In this document: piece after piece, positions 1-7,429 of the stretch
Numbering within the stretch: the stretch's first letter is position 1
Layout: each line of letters opens with the position of its first letter
Position numbers and translations under genes: made by a program
Notes under the pieces: generated by a model
The model's input: only the letters and a program-made list of their open reading frames with translations
What the model was told of the DNA's origin: nothing
Database searches by the model: none
Origin: Acidimicrobiia bacterium
GTDB lineage: Bacteria; Actinomycetota; Acidimicrobiia; Acidimicrobiales; UBA8592
Reading direction: 5' to 3'
Assembly: GCA_030431575.1 (NCBI GenBank)
Contig: JAUIIS010000007.1
Location: forward strand, 1 to 43,262
DNA length: 43,262 nucleotides

Positions 1-34
1 CAACCCACCAGGAGACCTCTGTAGGCCAACAGAT

Positions 35-1099
35 TCAGCCTCCCGTGTCGCCGTCAGCATCGCTAAACCCGACCGTAACCCCAAGCGCGCTAACCACCTC
101 AGTAGCCACCGTCATCTGAATGTCCTTGACCGCATCGCGCAGGGCAGACACTGTGTTGCCTTCGGTATCGATGGCGACGAGGAGAGGACCATCGATGGCG
201 GCCACCGCCGCGTCGGCTGCGTCGAACTGGTCTCGCAGCCGCTGGGCCAAGCCGTCGTCGAAGAGTGGCGCCACGCCACTGTTTGCTCCGTCACCGACAA
301 GTACGTGTCGAAGGCCGACCAGATGGGCGGCAATGTCGTCGACCCCGAGGCCGGCTGGACCCTCAACGATGTTGGAAGCGTCGGGCTCGGCGTCGAGAAG
401 ACCAAGGGCGCGACCCAACTCGGCGTCGCCAATGGCTTCAAGCAAGAACAGCGAGTCGTTGACCAGCATGTCAAGCGTTCCGGCATCGGCCTGGGCCATC
501 GTCTCGGCGAAAGGCTCGCCGCCGTCTGCCTCGGTGGCCCATGCCTGCTCAAGATCCTGTGCCTCATCGCTCACGACCGTTGCTACGCCAACGAGATACT
601 GGCAGCGACGCGGATCGGTGAGCTCTTCCAATGCTGCGGACTGCCCCGGAGTCCCGAGGACATACTCGACCGCCCCCAACCCGCGTTGGTCGGCGCCAAT
701 ACGGGTGGCCAGGCTCTCGACGTCTAAGGCAGAGTCTTCGTCCGAAATGAGTTCTTCGATCTCGGCTGTGGCAATGGGCCAGTCGATCGCGGCCCAAGAG
801 CGTGCATCCATAACCGGACCCAGCCACATGGCTTCTGTGGCGGACCACGCGTAGCGGGCCTCACCAAGCGCGTCGTGTGCCACAGCAAGGGTCTCGACGC
901 TGGGCGTGTCGCACAAAGCAGTGACGGCTTGGGTTAGTTCAGCGGTCGAGTCGGCCAGATCTCCATACGCCGGCACCGCAATCTGGTCGGCAAGATCCGC
1001 CAGCGTGTCGGACCGCTCGTCGCCGCCGCCGCAAGCGACCGGCACGGCGGCCAGAGCAACGCTGGCCACAAACACACCAAAGCTTCGGAACAGATTCAT
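35..1099 (-). CDS. Imelysin-like lipoprotein (COG3489 type)
   Basis: Predicted exported lipoprotein of the imelysin (M75-like) superfamily, 354 aa. The N-terminus has a signal peptide ending in a lipobox (VPVAC, Cys about residue 23), followed by a Gly/Asp-rich linker. The body has imelysin hallmarks: a Trp-rich N-terminal helical pair (EAMWLGPV, then AIDWPIA) and RGLGAVEYVLG, which aligns with the GxHxxE region but lacks its His. Its start overlaps the stop of the di-heme gene by 4 nt (ATGA), so it is the third gene of an operon. This matches the known COG3487-COG3488-COG3489 neighbourhood, thought to serve periplasmic iron or redox functions. The exact role is unknown. The operon may continue past the window edge, since only 34 nt remain. 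Confidence 0.8.
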   Translation of the reverse strand: MNLFRSFGVFVASVALAAVPVACGGGDERSDTLADLADQIAVPAYGDLADSTAELTQAVTALCDTPSVETLAVAHDALGEARYAWSATEAMWLGPVMDARSWAAIDWPIATAEIEELISDEDSALDVESLATRIGADQRGLGAVEYVLGTPGQSAALEELTDPRRCQYLVGVATVVSDEAQDLEQAWATEADGGEPFAETMAQADAGTLDMLVNDSLFLLEAIGDAELGRALGLLDAEPDASNIVEGPAGLGVDDIAAHLVGLRHVLVGDGANSGVAPLFDDGLAQRLRDQFDAADAAVAAIDGPLLVAIDTEGNTVSALRDAVKDIQMTVATEVVSALGVTVGFSDADGDTGG

Positions 1100-2484
1100 A
1101 GTGCCTCCAGGAAGGCCAGCAGGTCGTCACGTTGATCGGCCGATAAGACTCGGAAAGCTTGTGCTGAATCCTCTGCCTCGCCGCCGTGCCACAAGATCGC
1201 TTCTTCGATGGTGCGGGCACGCCCGTCGTGCAACAAGAAGCGGTGGCCGTTGACATTGTCGATCAGACCGAGACCCCACAGCGGCGGGGTGCGCCACTCG
1301 TTGCCATCGGCGGCGAAGTCAGGGCGACCATCGGCGAGTCCGTCGCCCATGTCGTGGAGCAGCAAATCGGTGTAGGGGTGGATGGTCTGATCCGCCAACG
1401 TAGCTACATCGGATGCACCCGTTTGCAACGTTTCCACGTGGCAGGAGGAGCAACCGATTGCGTTGAAGGTCTTGTATCCCGCACGAACCGCTTCAGTTTC
1501 GGTGTCACGCATGGCCGGCACCGACAACGTGCGGTTGTAGAACGTGACTGTGCCCAGACGTTCGTCGGTCAACTCCGGGCTGCCTCCATCAGGAGCTTGT
1601 GCGCACACCGTTTGCGACGTCGGGCAGTTCTCGACGGGGTTAAGCGCCGAAGTGATGCCAATGTCGCCAAGGAACGCCCCAGATACCTGCTGTTCCACCG
1701 TGGCCACGTTTGCCTTCCAACCGAAGCGTCCCAGGACAGGTTCATTCTTGCGGGCGTCCCACACCATGTTGGGCCGGCCAGAAATTCCATCGCCATCTGC
1801 ATCGTCTGGGTCTGCAAGCTCAAGCAGCGCTTCTTCGGGCACGGCTTCTAGTAGCCCCATACCCATCACCTGCGGGGCGAGGCGTGGGCTCATCAAAATA
1901 TCGTCGGCCAGCGGACCGAACGCAAGGTTGCCAATGCTGTAGGTCGGCTCGCGCAACTCGTAGGGCGCGCCGTCGTCGTAGGTGCCCGGGACCGTTGTAT
2001 ACGTGACGTCGAGGCTGCCTTCGGGCTCGACACCAAGGACCGCATTGTCCTGGATCTGCCCACCATAATTGGGATCTGGTAGTGGAGCGCCTGTGGAATC
2101 GTCTGCGCCCGGCACCGAGATCCGCATCAATAGGCCAAGGCGAGTTTCCTCGCCTGTTGGGTCGGGCGGAGCGCCGCGACCGTCGAGCACGTGACACGAC
2201 GAGCATGCCTGGGCGTTGAATGTTGGCCCCAATCCGTCGCGGGCATCGGTGGAAGCCGGTGCGGTGACCCAGTTCTGCGTGAAGAAGCTGTCGCCGCGTT
2301 CGAAGAGTCGGCGTTCTTCGTTCGTGAGCTGGGGGGCTGGCAGCCCAAAAGAGTTCAGTGAAGCATCTTCACGAGTGGTGTCCCCGCCCAACAAAGCGCT
2401 TGGTGCGGGGTCGCTTCCTCCACATGCCTGGGCAACAGTCAGGAGCGAAACGACGGCGCCGACAAAGATGAGACGGTATCTCAA
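1096..2484 (-). CDS. Di-heme c-type cytochrome, COG3488/DUF1111 'thiol oxidoreductase' family
   Basis: Exported di-heme protein, 462 aa. The signal peptide ends in a lipobox (AQAC), so it is probably a lipoprotein. Two CXXCH heme-binding motifs are visible: QACSSCH near residue 92 and IGCSSCH near residue 343, the layout of the COG3488 family related to di-heme peroxidases. A terminal segment with HDGRARTIEEAILWHGGE is typical of this family. It lies 5 nt downstream of the first imelysin gene and overlaps the second by 4 nt, so the three are co-transcribed. The family is called a thiol oxidoreductase by annotation only; electron transfer tied to iron handling is an inference from context. Confidence 0.87.
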   Translation of the reverse strand: MRYRLIFVGAVVSLLTVAQACGGSDPAPSALLGGDTTREDASLNSFGLPAPQLTNEERRLFERGDSFFTQNWVTAPASTDARDGLGPTFNAQACSSCHVLDGRGAPPDPTGEETRLGLLMRISVPGADDSTGAPLPDPNYGGQIQDNAVLGVEPEGSLDVTYTTVPGTYDDGAPYELREPTYSIGNLAFGPLADDILMSPRLAPQVMGMGLLEAVPEEALLELADPDDADGDGISGRPNMVWDARKNEPVLGRFGWKANVATVEQQVSGAFLGDIGITSALNPVENCPTSQTVCAQAPDGGSPELTDERLGTVTFYNRTLSVPAMRDTETEAVRAGYKTFNAIGCSSCHVETLQTGASDVATLADQTIHPYTDLLLHDMGDGLADGRPDFAADGNEWRTPPLWGLGLIDNVNGHRFLLHDGRARTIEEAILWHGGEAEDSAQAFRVLSADQRDDLLAFLEAL

Positions 2485-2489
2485 CAGAC

Positions 2490-3677
2490 TCAGCTGACGT
2501 TGATGGTGACGCCGATGATCTCGGCGGCAGCAACGATGGTGTCGGTCTGGTCTTCCAGCGCCTCAATCCCGGTGAGGATAGCCATGCGCCCTGGGTCGTC
2601 ATCGGAAACGCCGTCGACAAGATGCTGATCGAAGGGCGCCGGAATCGCTGTCACCGCGTCCACGCTAGCGGCGACCTCGACTTCGAGTTGACTGGCAAGG
2701 TCGGCGTCAGCGGCGGCCACAACGTCGAGGATCCCGGTGCCCGACACGCCACCGGGGTATTTGCCCGTGAGCACCATCTGGATCCCACGCGCGTTCCCCA
2801 CAATGTCGTTGGTGGTGTTGTCGCTGAAACAAGAATGTTCGTCTTCTTGAGACCGCTCGCTGTAGGCGACGTTCATGCGCTCGCCCGCTAGTTCGCCACG
2901 AGATAGCTCACCAATGCCAGTGATGATGCGGCGCATAGCCTCTGTGGGGCCTGCGGCTTCGAACTCTGCGCGGTAGTTGTCGGTGCCAGGAGACCACGCC
3001 TGCACCAACTGGTCGAGATGGACCAGGAGGAGGTCCGATGCAGTCGCCAGGTATGCGGCCCGGCGGTCTGCGTTGGGCGCATCGATGTAGTCGCTAGCGG
3101 GACGCTGGCCGGGCCCATCGAGGGCGAGGTCTTGGCCCCACAACAAGAACTCGATGGCGTGCCAGCCCGTGGAAATATTGGACTCACCACCTTGCTCGTT
3201 GAGCGAAACCAGCAGGTCCGCGTCGATGGTTGGGAAGGTCTCGGCGTCATTGATCACCCCCGCCTGATCATTGCCTTCGACGTAGTCGATGTAAGCCTCG
3301 TCCAACGGCCACGCATTGATCAGCCCTTCGGTGCCGGTTTCCTCGTTATCGATGGGTCCGCCATAGAAACGGAACGCTTCGGTGGGACCGTAGTCATTGC
3401 GAGCCACCAACCATGCGCCCTTCGCGGCCTCGAGGCTGTCTTCGCTGGGTTCGGCCAGAAACGCATCGATGGCGTCATCCATCTCTGAGGCTGAGGCCAG
3501 GCTGACCTCATAGGAGCTATGCACACCCTCGGCGTAGGTAGCTACCGCCGCCTCGATGCTGGCTCCGCCCGAAGCATCGCCGCCGTCATCATCGTCACCA
3601 CACCCTGCGGCAAGCAGCGACAGCGCCGCTACTGCGGCAATACAGACAGGAATCGGGGGCTGGAGAGGTATGCGCAT
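2490..3677 (-). CDS. Imelysin family lipoprotein (COG3487/IrpA type)
   Basis: Imelysin-domain lipoprotein, 395 aa, first gene of a three-gene operon. A signal peptide with lipobox LLAAGC is followed by an Asp-rich linker. The diagnostic GxHxxE motif is present as GWHAIE near residue 170, preceded by TEAFRFYGGPIDN and WPLDEAYIDYVEG; the second half has NTTNDIVGNARGIQ. Family members are cell-surface or periplasmic, often iron-regulated, and may bind metal; peptidase activity is not established for most. The start is supported by a TATCAT -10 exactly 6 nt upstream of ATG, which predicts a leaderless mRNA. Confidence 0.88.
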   Translation of the reverse strand: MRIPLQPPIPVCIAAVAALSLLAAGCGDDDDGGDASGGASIEAAVATYAEGVHSSYEVSLASASEMDDAIDAFLAEPSEDSLEAAKGAWLVARNDYGPTEAFRFYGGPIDNEETGTEGLINAWPLDEAYIDYVEGNDQAGVINDAETFPTIDADLLVSLNEQGGESNISTGWHAIEFLLWGQDLALDGPGQRPASDYIDAPNADRRAAYLATASDLLLVHLDQLVQAWSPGTDNYRAEFEAAGPTEAMRRIITGIGELSRGELAGERMNVAYSERSQEDEHSCFSDNTTNDIVGNARGIQMVLTGKYPGGVSGTGILDVVAAADADLASQLEVEVAASVDAVTAIPAPFDQHLVDGVSDDDPGRMAILTGIEALEDQTDTIVAAAEIIGVTINVS

Positions 3678-3683
3678 TCGGCG

Positions 3684-3713
3684 ATGATAAGCATACCTAA
3701 CACCCTATGACAA
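3684..3713 (-). promoter_or_regulatory. Promoter of the imelysin operon
   Basis: On the minus strand, TTGTCA (3713-3708), 18 nt, TATCAT (3689-3684), 6 nt, then the ATG at 3677. The spacing predicts transcription starting at or next to the start codon. A TTAGGT half-site of an IdeR/DtxR iron box also lies here (3700-3695), but the full 19-bp box matches poorly. Confidence 0.5.
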
Positions 3714-3762
3714 CATCACACGACATTTTGTGCCGACACCTCTTGCCTCAGTGCCGCCCATC

Positions 3763-3915
3763 GACACGCGTCGCGGCGCGTGGACACCGCCGACACGCGT
3801 CGCGGCGCGTGGACACCGCCGACACGCGTCGCGGCGCGTGGACACCGCCGACACGCGTCGCGGCGCGTGGACACCGCCGACACGCGTCGCGGCGCGTGGA
3901 CACCGCCGACACGCG
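3763..3915. repeat. 29-bp tandem repeat array, five full units plus a partial
   Basis: Units start at 3763, 3792, 3821, 3850 and 3879 and are identical; a sixth stops after 8 nt at 3915. Each unit contains the inverted repeat CACGCG-N6-CGCGTG and an MluI-like ACGCGT. Because 29 is not a multiple of three, all frames stay open and produce spurious Arg/Thr-rich reading frames. There are no spacers, so it is not CRISPR. It lies 86 bp upstream of the imelysin operon start. Confidence 0.95.
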
Positions 3916-3952
3916 CCAGGTGCCTGATGGTTTGCCAGACCGCCGCGTGCCT

Positions 3953-4037
3953 GGGGTCGGGTGTGGTGCATTTCATTTCGATACGCGCACCGCTAACCAA
4001 GACTTGTGTCGAAATGAAATGCACCACACCCGACCCC
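3953..4037. repeat. Perfect 29-bp inverted repeat with 27-nt loop
   Basis: Left arm 3953-3981 and right arm 4009-4037 are exact reverse complements over 29 bp; the loop is 3982-4008. It would form a very stable hairpin in DNA or RNA. It has no T-tract, and the nearest genes on either side are both transcribed leftward. It may be a palindromic mobile element, a structured RNA or a strong transcription block. Confidence 0.93.
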
Positions 4038-4113
4038 TGTGGAATACCGAATCGGCGCAGCGGCCCCCTGCCGACCCCCGAATCGCCCTGCGGCCCGGCC
4101 GGGTAGTGGACAA

Positions 4114-4300
4114 AATCCGCAGCGCGAGCGAAGGCGAAGCCGGAACGAGCCTGCGGCGAGAATAAGCGTGAAGTGAAGGCCCCAAACAGGGCCTAAGGCC
4201 TAAGGCAGCAGGTAATCCGCAGCGCGAGCGAAGGCGAAGCCGGAACGAGCCTGCGGCGAGAATAAGCGTGAAGTGAAGGCCCCAAACTGGGCCGAAGGCC
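4114..4300. repeat. 87-bp direct repeat, two copies 100 bp apart
   Basis: Copies 4114-4200 and 4214-4300 differ at only two positions (4188/4288 and 4194/4294) and are separated by 13 bp. Each contains CCGCAG...CTGCGG arms around a purine-rich centre and a GTGAAGGCCCC end. A recent tandem duplication is the simplest explanation. No gene was recognised here. Confidence 0.93.
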
Positions 4301-4318
4301 CGGGGCCTTCACTCACGC
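4266..4318 (-). terminator. Stem-loop after the F420-type oxidoreductase gene
   Basis: GCGTGAAGTGAAGGCCCC (4266-4283) pairs with GGGGCCTTCACTCACGC (4302-4318) with one bulged A. It sits just past the stop codon of the minus-strand gene ending at 4327. There is no U-tract, so factor-independent termination is uncertain. A 14-bp tandem repeat (4306-4319, 4320-4333) overlaps the right arm and the last codons of the gene. Confidence 0.45.
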
Positions 4319-4326
4319 GCCTTCAC

Positions 4327-5364
4327 TCACGCGACCCAGGATTTGATCTTTTCGATGAGGGCTGCGGGGTCTGGGCCGGCGGGGGAGATTTGGAGTTGGG
4401 TGACGCCTGCGTCGCGGTATGCCTGGATGCGTTCTCGGACGCGACCTTCGTCGCCGACCATTGCGGTGGCCTCAAGGAAGTCGTCGGGGACTGCGGCCAT
4501 GGCTTCTTCTTTGCGACCGGAAAGGTAGAGGTCTTGGATGGTTTCGGCTTCTTCTTCGTAGCCGTATTGGCGGAAGATGTTGTTGTAGAAGTTCTTGCCT
4601 TTGGCACCCATGCCACCGACATACAGCGCGGTCATGAACCGTCCGCCGTCGCGGATCTTTTTGGCTTGGTCTTCGTCGCAGATAGCTACCGCGCCGCCGG
4701 CGACTACTTCCATTGGGCCGAGGGCTGGGTCGCGTTTGGCGTGGCCAGCTTTGAGCGCCTCGCCCCAAACGTCGTTGGCCTTGTCGGGGTGGAAGAACGC
4801 GGGGAGCCAGCCATCGGCGATCTCGGCGGTGACTTCGACGTTCTTGGGACCAAGGGAGGCGATGTAGACGGGGATGTCGGCTCGCTTTGGATGGTTGATC
4901 AGCTTCAGTGGTTTGCCGAGGCCGGTGCCTTGGTCAGACGGGAGCGGCAGTTGGTACGACGGGCCGTCGTGTTCGACACGCTCGCGCCGCCAAACCTTGC
5001 GACAGATATCGATGAGTTCTTTTTGGCGGCCAATGGGACGGTCGTAGGGAACGCCGTGCCATCCTTCGATTACTTGGGGGCCTGATGCTCCGATACCGAG
5101 AATGAATCGGCCTTCCGATACTGCGTCGAGGCCGGCTGCGGTCATTGCTGTGAGGGTCGGCGTTCGGGAATAGATGGGCAAGATCGCCGAACCGAGGAGC
5201 ATGGTGTCGGTCTTTGCTGCCAGGTAGCCGAGGATGCTGATGGCGTCGAAGCCGTAGAGTTCTGGTACCCAACCCACATCGAGTCCAGCCTTTTCGAGAC
5301 CTACGGCTGCGTTGGCTGCCTCGACTGGGTCACCTGCATACGACAACATCATTGAGAGCTTCAT
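4327..5364 (-). CDS. LLM class F420-dependent oxidoreductase
   Basis: Luciferase-like monooxygenase fold (TIM barrel), about 345 aa, of the type that uses cofactor F420 in actinobacteria. Features seen are the N-terminal MKLSMMLSYAG strand, GLEKAGLDVGWVPELYGFD, a cofactor-binding region with ILPIYSRTP and GRFILGIGASGPQV, and a C-terminal GDEGRVRERIQAYRDAGVTQ segment. The open frame extends upstream, but the start is placed at 5364 because family members begin at MKL and a TATGGT -10 lies 7 nt before it. An alternative ATG is at 5376. It is divergent from the sterol-desaturase-like gene. The substrate is not evident. Confidence 0.88.
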   Translation of the reverse strand: MKLSMMLSYAGDPVEAANAAVGLEKAGLDVGWVPELYGFDAISILGYLAAKTDTMLLGSAILPIYSRTPTLTAMTAAGLDAVSEGRFILGIGASGPQVIEGWHGVPYDRPIGRQKELIDICRKVWRRERVEHDGPSYQLPLPSDQGTGLGKPLKLINHPKRADIPVYIASLGPKNVEVTAEIADGWLPAFFHPDKANDVWGEALKAGHAKRDPALGPMEVVAGGAVAICDEDQAKKIRDGGRFMTALYVGGMGAKGKNFYNNIFRQYGYEEEAETIQDLYLSGRKEEAMAAVPDDFLEATAMVGDEGRVRERIQAYRDAGVTQLQISPAGPDPAALIEKIKSWVA

Positions 5365-5371
5365 AGGCGAG

Positions 5372-5377
5372 ACCATA
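5372..5377 (-). promoter_or_regulatory. -10 element of the F420-type oxidoreductase gene
   Basis: TATGGT on the minus strand, 7 nt before the ATG at 5364, consistent with a leaderless transcript. No convincing -35 was seen. Confidence 0.4.
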
Positions 5378-5412
5378 CCCCCCTGGGTGTTGTGGCCGCC
5401 GAAGGGAACAGC

Positions 5413-6345
5413 ATGGCGAAATCGAATCTCCCCGTCGACAAGACAGATCTCTTGTCGTTGCCATTCTTTGGCCTCACTATGTTGGCTGAGGCCAAGTGGT
5501 TGCGGGACAAGCCCAAGAGGCAACTGGGCGACCTGGACGAGTTCACCAAGGAGCAGCTCAGCGACCCTTCGTTGCCCCCTGACCCGCTGGTTCCCGTGGG
5601 GTACGAAGCTCGAGATACGCGGGCGAGCCTGACCATGCTGGCGGGCAACATCGCGGTCAATTTGGCGTGGGCTGGAACGCTTGGTGCGATCAACCGTCGG
5701 CTGTTCGACAAGCGGGTGGCAAATGTGGGGATGTGGCCGGGCGCATTTGTGACGTCGATGTTGGCTTGGGACTTTCTGTATTACTGGAGCCACCGCTGGC
5801 AGCACGAGAAGCGCCTCTTTTGGGCCAATCATGTGGCCCACCACTCAAGCGAGCATTACAACTTGTCCACGGCGCTGCGTCAGCCTTGGGCGGGCATCTT
5901 GTTGTCTTGGGTGTACATGCCAATGCCGCTGCTGGGTTTCAGCCCGGCTCAGACGGCTAAGGCGGGGCAGCTCAACTTGTTGTACCAGTATTGGATTCAC
6001 ACTGAAGCCATCGACCGCCTTCCCGCACCGGCGGAGCAGGTACTGAACACGCCGTCGCATCATCGGGTTCACCATGGGGCCAACCCTCAGTATCTCGACA
6101 AGAACTACGGCGGCATCTTGATCACGTGGGACAAGCTCTTTGGCACGTTCGAACCCGAGGTGCGGCGAATCAAATACGGGCTGACGAAGAACATCAAGAC
6201 GTTCAATCCGCTGACTATTGGCTATGGAGAGATGGCGGCCATGGTGGCGGATGCAGTGTCGGCCAAGGGCTGGCGCAACAAGCTGTCACATGTGTGGGCC
6301 CGCCCAGGTTGGTCTCCTGAGTCCAACGAGGAGCTTGCTGCCTGA
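5413..6345 (+). CDS. Sterol desaturase / fatty acid hydroxylase superfamily protein
   Basis: Integral-membrane di-iron oxygenase, about 310 aa. Histidine clusters of the superfamily are clear: HRWQH (HxxxH), HVAHH (HxxHH) and HRVHH (HxxHH), with WDFLYYWSHRW as the conserved lead-in. These bind two irons and hydroxylate or desaturate sterol, carotenoid or fatty acyl substrates; which one cannot be read here. The start at 5413 is preferred over the earlier in-frame 5392 because a GAAGGGA ribosome site lies 6 nt upstream. It is transcribed away from the F420-type oxidoreductase, so the two may share a control region. Confidence 0.9.
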   Translation: MAKSNLPVDKTDLLSLPFFGLTMLAEAKWLRDKPKRQLGDLDEFTKEQLSDPSLPPDPLVPVGYEARDTRASLTMLAGNIAVNLAWAGTLGAINRRLFDKRVANVGMWPGAFVTSMLAWDFLYYWSHRWQHEKRLFWANHVAHHSSEHYNLSTALRQPWAGILLSWVYMPMPLLGFSPAQTAKAGQLNLLYQYWIHTEAIDRLPAPAEQVLNTPSHHRVHHGANPQYLDKNYGGILITWDKLFGTFEPEVRRIKYGLTKNIKTFNPLTIGYGEMAAMVADAVSAKGWRNKLSHVWARPGWSPESNEELAA

Positions 6346-6389
6346 CTGGGAGCCAAGGTGGGAGCGTCGGGTTGCACGTTCGTTGATGG

Positions 6390-7238
6390 CTAACGGCCAC
6401 CCAATAGGGATGCGAAGGCTCCGCCCTCTACGAGCGCTTCGCGGTAGCCCTGCAAGAGTTCGTTGAAGCGCACGGTGTTGGCGGCTCCCAGCGCGTCCAC
6501 CATGCGCACGCACACTTCGTTGGTGGTTGCTTCGATCTTGGCCCTGAAGGTCTTGCCTTCGGCGGTAAAGCTGCCATCGGCTTCGACAAGGCCACGGGCC
6601 ACAAGCCTCTCGATTGCTGACTGCCAAGCCTCCTCGGGCCATTGACGTGTGGCCATCAGCCCCGCTTTGGGGACGACGCCTGTTGCGGCGTGAAGCACGA
6701 GGGCTTCGACCGCGTCGACGGGGGCGGTGACAAGTGCAGCAACATGCACGTCGCCCCGCCACTCGCGCAAGATGGTGAGGCGCTGCCACAGCCGTGCCCA
6801 GGGCTCGTCGGGTTCTGGGACGCTGCGGTTTGCGGCCGCTAGCGGCCTACCTTCGTCGGTGAGCCCTTCGAGCATCTGGCCTGCAAGGTCGGTTGCCTCT
6901 GCCACGGTTGCTTCTAGGGATCCGGCGCATTGCTCCATGACTTGGGCTGCTGCGCCGATGCGGGCCTGTTGGATCTGGCTGGGCGTGGCCACTCCCCACG
7001 CCGATGGCAGTGCCCGATGCACGATTGCAGGGTTGAAGTTGAAGAACGTGGCGATGACGACCTCGGGCCCCACCGCCCCAAGCGCCGCTCCCCTGCTGGC
7101 AAAGTACTGCTGGTGCGGGCTGAGTCCGAGGGCTGCATATGCGTTGGCCGCCTCTGGGGCGAAGTAGATGTGGCCGTGCGCTGAGTTGAGGTTGGTGCCG
7201 AGCTTCGCAGCCAGGGTTACTTCGTCGGTCGAGGTCAT
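6390..7238 (-). CDS. SCO6745 family protein
   Basis: Member of the actinobacterial SCO6745 family, 282 aa. It shows the family N-terminus (HGHIYFAPEAANAYAALG), a central HRALPSAW region, and a C-terminal winged-helix-like segment (LVARGLVEADGSFTAEGK) followed by a helical end. The biochemical role is unknown; the DNA-binding-like region hints at regulation but this is unproven. The start is supported by TAGCTT 6 nt before ATG. It is convergent with the sterol-desaturase-like gene (44 nt apart). Confidence 0.8.
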   Translation of the reverse strand: MTSTDEVTLAAKLGTNLNSAHGHIYFAPEAANAYAALGLSPHQQYFASRGAALGAVGPEVVIATFFNFNPAIVHRALPSAWGVATPSQIQQARIGAAAQVMEQCAGSLEATVAEATDLAGQMLEGLTDEGRPLAAANRSVPEPDEPWARLWQRLTILREWRGDVHVAALVTAPVDAVEALVLHAATGVVPKAGLMATRQWPEEAWQSAIERLVARGLVEADGSFTAEGKTFRAKIEATTNEVCVRMVDALGAANTVRFNELLQGYREALVEGGAFASLLGGR

Positions 7239-7244
7239 CGGGCC

Positions 7245-7250
7245 AAGCTA
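7245..7250 (-). promoter_or_regulatory. -10 element of the SCO6745 family gene
   Basis: TAGCTT on the minus strand, exactly 6 nt before the ATG at 7238; leaderless spacing. Confidence 0.45.
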
Positions 7251-7405
7251 GTGCTGTGAGGACCTTTTCACCTGGTGAGTCTTGTACGGCGCGTTGGCCC
7301 GGTGCTGGCGTCCTCACCCGCCGAGCCCCCGGGGGGTGCGAAGACCGCCGGGGCGGGGGTGGGAACTCGGGTCACTTGCTGCGTCGGCAGCGTGGTGCCT
7401 AGCCA

Positions 7406-7429
7406 GACGATCTTCGGCGGCAGATCGTC
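7406..7429 (-). terminator. Stem-loop at the end of htpX
   Basis: GACGATCT (7406-7413) and AGATCGTC (7422-7429) form a perfect 8-bp stem with an 8-nt loop that overlaps the htpX stop codon. There is no T-tract. The rest of 7251-7405 holds no feature I can support. Confidence 0.4.

Noticed and set aside
120-854. 244-aa plus-strand open frame opposite the second imelysin gene
   Set aside because: Ser/Arg-rich shadow of a signal-peptide-bearing imelysin lipoprotein; no start signals.
3682-3700. IdeR/DtxR iron box upstream of the imelysin operon
   Set aside because: Only the TTAGGT half-site fits; about 11 of 19 positions match the box, and the sequence is better explained as promoter.
3763-3915. 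CRISPR array
   Set aside because: The 29-bp units are directly contiguous with no unique spacers, and no cas gene is present.
3707-4165. Open frames in several frames over the tandem repeat region
   Set aside because: They follow directly from the 29-bp unit, read as Arg/Thr/Ala low-complexity in all frames, and have no ribosome site or family resemblance.
4273-5085. 270-aa plus-strand open frame opposite the F420-type oxidoreductase gene
   Set aside because: The minus strand encodes a clear LLM-class protein; the plus frame is a shadow.
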